NCBI GenBank assembly: GCA_030538315.1
Contig: JAUNUF010000006.1
Span: forward strand, 1-64,000
Reading direction: 5' to 3'
Length of the DNA stretch: 64,000 nucleotides
From: Propionibacteriaceae bacterium
GTDB lineage: Bacteria > Actinomycetota > Actinomycetes > Propionibacteriales > Propionibacteriaceae
A model generated the notes under the pieces. The model saw only the letters and a program-made list of their open reading frames with translations, was not told the origin of the DNA and did not search any database. The position numbers were made by a program, and so were the translations under genes. Shown here piece by piece: positions 62,731-64,000 of the stretch (its first letter is position 1; every line of letters begins with the position of its first letter).

Positions 62731-63660
62731 ATGAGCATCTACTCTGACGTCACGGCCCTCGTCGGCCGCACCCCCCTCGTGAAGCTGAACCGAGTGGCCG
62801 GCGACAACGCCACCGTCGCTGCCAAGCTCGAGTTCTACAACCCTGCCAACTCGGTGAAGGACCGCATCGGCGTGGCCATCATCGACGCCGCTGAGGCCTC
62901 CGGCGAACTGCAGCCCGGCGGCACCATCGTCGAAGGTACCTCCGGCAACACCGGCATCGCGCTGGCCATGGTGGGCGCAGCCCGCGGCTACAAGGTGGTG
63001 CTGACGATGCCCGAGACGATGTCGCTCGAGCGTCGCGCGCTGCTCAAGGCATTCGGCGCCGAGCTGGTGCTGACCCCCGGCCCCGCCGGTATGCGCGGTG
63101 CCGTGGAGAAGGCCACCGAGATCGCTGAGGAGCGCGGCGGCGTGCTGGCCCGCCAGTTCCAGAACGAGGCCAACGTGCGCATCCACCGCGAGACCACCGC
63201 TGAGGAGATCTGGGCCGACACCAACGGCCTGGTGGACATCGTGGTGGCCGGCATCGGCACCGGCGGCACCATCTCCGGCGTTGGCCAGGTGCTCAAGGAG
63301 CGCAAGCCAGACGTCCAGATCGTGGCCGTGGAGCCGCAGGAATCCGCCATCCTGAGCGGCAACCAGCCCGGCCCCCACAAGATCCAAGGCATCGGCGCCA
63401 ACTTCATTCCCGAGATCCTGGACCGCAGCATCATCGACGAGGTGCTCCCCCGCAACATCGATCAGGCCATCGAGTACGCCCGTGCGGCCGCCACCCAGGA
63501 AGGCCTTCTGGTTGGCCTGTCCTCGGGCGCTGCGCTGTCGGCCGCCGTCGAGGTGGCCAACCGCCCCGAGAACGCCGGCAAGAACATCGTCGTGGTGCTG
63601 CCTGATTTCGGTGAGCGCTACCTCTCCACCGTTCTGTTCGAGGGTCTCCTCGAGAACTGA
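62731..63660 (+). CDS. cysK: Cysteine synthase A (O-acetylserine sulfhydrylase)
   Basis: Makes cysteine from O-acetylserine and sulfide with pyridoxal phosphate; 309 residues. Lys43 in [11 protein letters not shown] binds the cofactor, [13 protein letters not shown] binds its phosphate side, and [17 protein letters not shown] is the phosphate-binding loop. The C-terminal half ends in [16 protein letters not shown]. Length and motifs fit CysK rather than CysM. No serine acetyltransferase gene is adjacent. No ribosome site or -10 element is obvious before the ATG. Confidence 0.95.
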   Translation: MSIYSDVTALVGRTPLVKLNRVAGDNATVAAKLEFYNPANSVKDRIGVAIIDAAEASGELQPGGTIVEGTSGNTGIALAMVGAARGYKVVLTMPETMSLERRALLKAFGAELVLTPGPAGMRGAVEKATEIAEERGGVLARQFQNEANVRIHRETTAEEIWADTNGLVDIVVAGIGTGGTISGVGQVLKERKPDVQIVAVEPQESAILSGNQPGPHKIQGIGANFIPEILDRSIIDEVLPRNIDQAIEYARAAATQEGLLVGLSSGAALSAAVEVANRPENAGKNIVVVLPDFGERYLSTVLFEGLLEN

Positions 63661-63669
63661 CCTTTGAAC

Positions 63670-63702
63670 GGTTCCTGAGCCGGGCGCCTGCGACGGAGGA
63701 GC
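63670..63702 (+). repeat. Palindromic extragenic repeat, copy 4 (partial)
   Basis: GGTTCCTGAGC starts a stretch that matches the minus strand of copy 2 at 28 of 33 positions, including GCGCCTGCGACG. The stem is degenerate and the unit runs into the azlD stop. It lies between the cysK and azlD stop codons. Confidence 0.55.
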
Positions 63703-64000
63703 TAGGGCCACCAGACGATCAGCGCCTCCACGACCACGACGGTGAGGGCCGCCCCCAGAGCGACGAGCATCAGCGACGCGCCGCGCTTGGCCAGGATGAT
63801 CGCCACGATGAGCGCCGCCGCCCCGGAGAGGACGGACGAAGTGGCGAACAGTATGGCGGGCACCGTCATCGCGGTGAGCACCACGTAGGGCACGTAGTGC
63901 AGAAAGCTGAGGAACCAACGGTTCGTGATGCGCTTGCGCAGCGCCACCAACGGCGTCACCCGCAGCAGATACGTGGCGCCGGCCATCACGGCGATGAAAA
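63702..64000 (-). CDS. azlD: AzlD-like branched-chain amino acid transport subunit, partial
   Basis: At least 95 residues of a four-helix membrane protein. MAGATYLLRVTPLVAL near the visible N-terminus and later Gly/Ala-rich helices match AzlD, the small subunit that works with AzlC to export branched-chain amino acids. The reading frame stays open to the window edge, and AzlD proteins begin about 10-15 residues earlier, so the start is outside. azlC, if present, would lie upstream, beyond 64000. The C-terminus ends just after a repeat. Confidence 0.75.
   Translation of the reverse strand, partial: FIAVMAGATYLLRVTPLVALRKRITNRWFLSFLHYVPYVVLTAMTVPAILFATSSVLSGAAALIVAIILAKRGASLMLVALGAALTVVVVEALIVWWP

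Overview
The window is GC-rich DNA from a Gram-positive actinobacterium, most likely a member of the Propionibacteriaceae (Tessaracoccus/Arachnia-like). This is inferred from the gene mix: a single-anchor sdhCAB, DUF3017 beside folD, DUF6350 beside purN, NarL-type two-component systems with PspC domains, and many ATGA/GTGA start-stop overlaps. It is ordinary chromosome. I see no phage, plasmid, insertion sequence, CRISPR array, tRNA or rRNA. About 60 protein genes are called, plus one decayed ABC transporter, several short palindromic repeats, promoters and terminators.

Layout. 1-4025: nucleoside-kinase-like gene and sdhCAB. 4026-4245: an inverted pair of 61-base palindromic repeats. 4246-9390: metG, then a divergent anaerobic pyruvate formate-lyase operon in which the enzyme is encoded as two polypeptides (barrel, and a separate glycyl radical domain) followed by its activase. 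9391-11257: a GntR/YtrA-type regulator with ABC ATPase and membrane protein. 11296-18070: accessory stretch with an 84-base terminal-inverted-repeat element, a lipoprotein, a YchJ-like protein, two coupled unknown genes, vapBC, an RNase HI fused to an NTF2-like domain, a GNAT enzyme, an ABC transporter remnant and a DinB-like protein. 18095-20363: two-component system plus a DUF2871-like membrane protein. 20463-28467: nucleoside salvage and import (adenosine deaminase, cytidine deaminase, BMP-family ABC transporter). 28581-37254: phosphotransferase, CNNM/CBS protein, purU, acetate permease operon, mdh, VKOR, PrsW. 37278-43748: folD, purH, purN and partners, plus a membrane protein with tandem extracytoplasmic domains. 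43753-50806: sucCD, M23 peptidase, pcrA, phospholipase D-family synthase. 50808-56509: a sugar ABC importer translationally coupled to a cytoplasmic sulfatase, with a divergent ROK regulator. 56583-61046: small membrane proteins and a Lia/Psp-like envelope-stress locus. 61097-64000: guaA, cysK and the start-truncated azlD.

How the genes fit together. The central-carbon genes (sdh, sucCD, mdh, pfl, acetate permease) suit a facultative anaerobe that switches between respiration and mixed-acid fermentation. The nucleoside block imports nucleosides and deaminates adenosine and cytidine; purN, purH, folD, purU and guaA supply purines and one-carbon units. The sulfatase locus suggests uptake of a sulfated sugar and removal of its sulfate inside the cell.

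The two strongest observations are the split pyruvate formate-lyase and a recurrent leaderless-promoter layout. In the latter, TANNNT lies 6-7 bases before the start codon in about fifteen genes, and this settles several start choices. The palindromic repeat family, whose internal stems vary with compensation, comes next. All statements come from reading the sequence; no database search was run.
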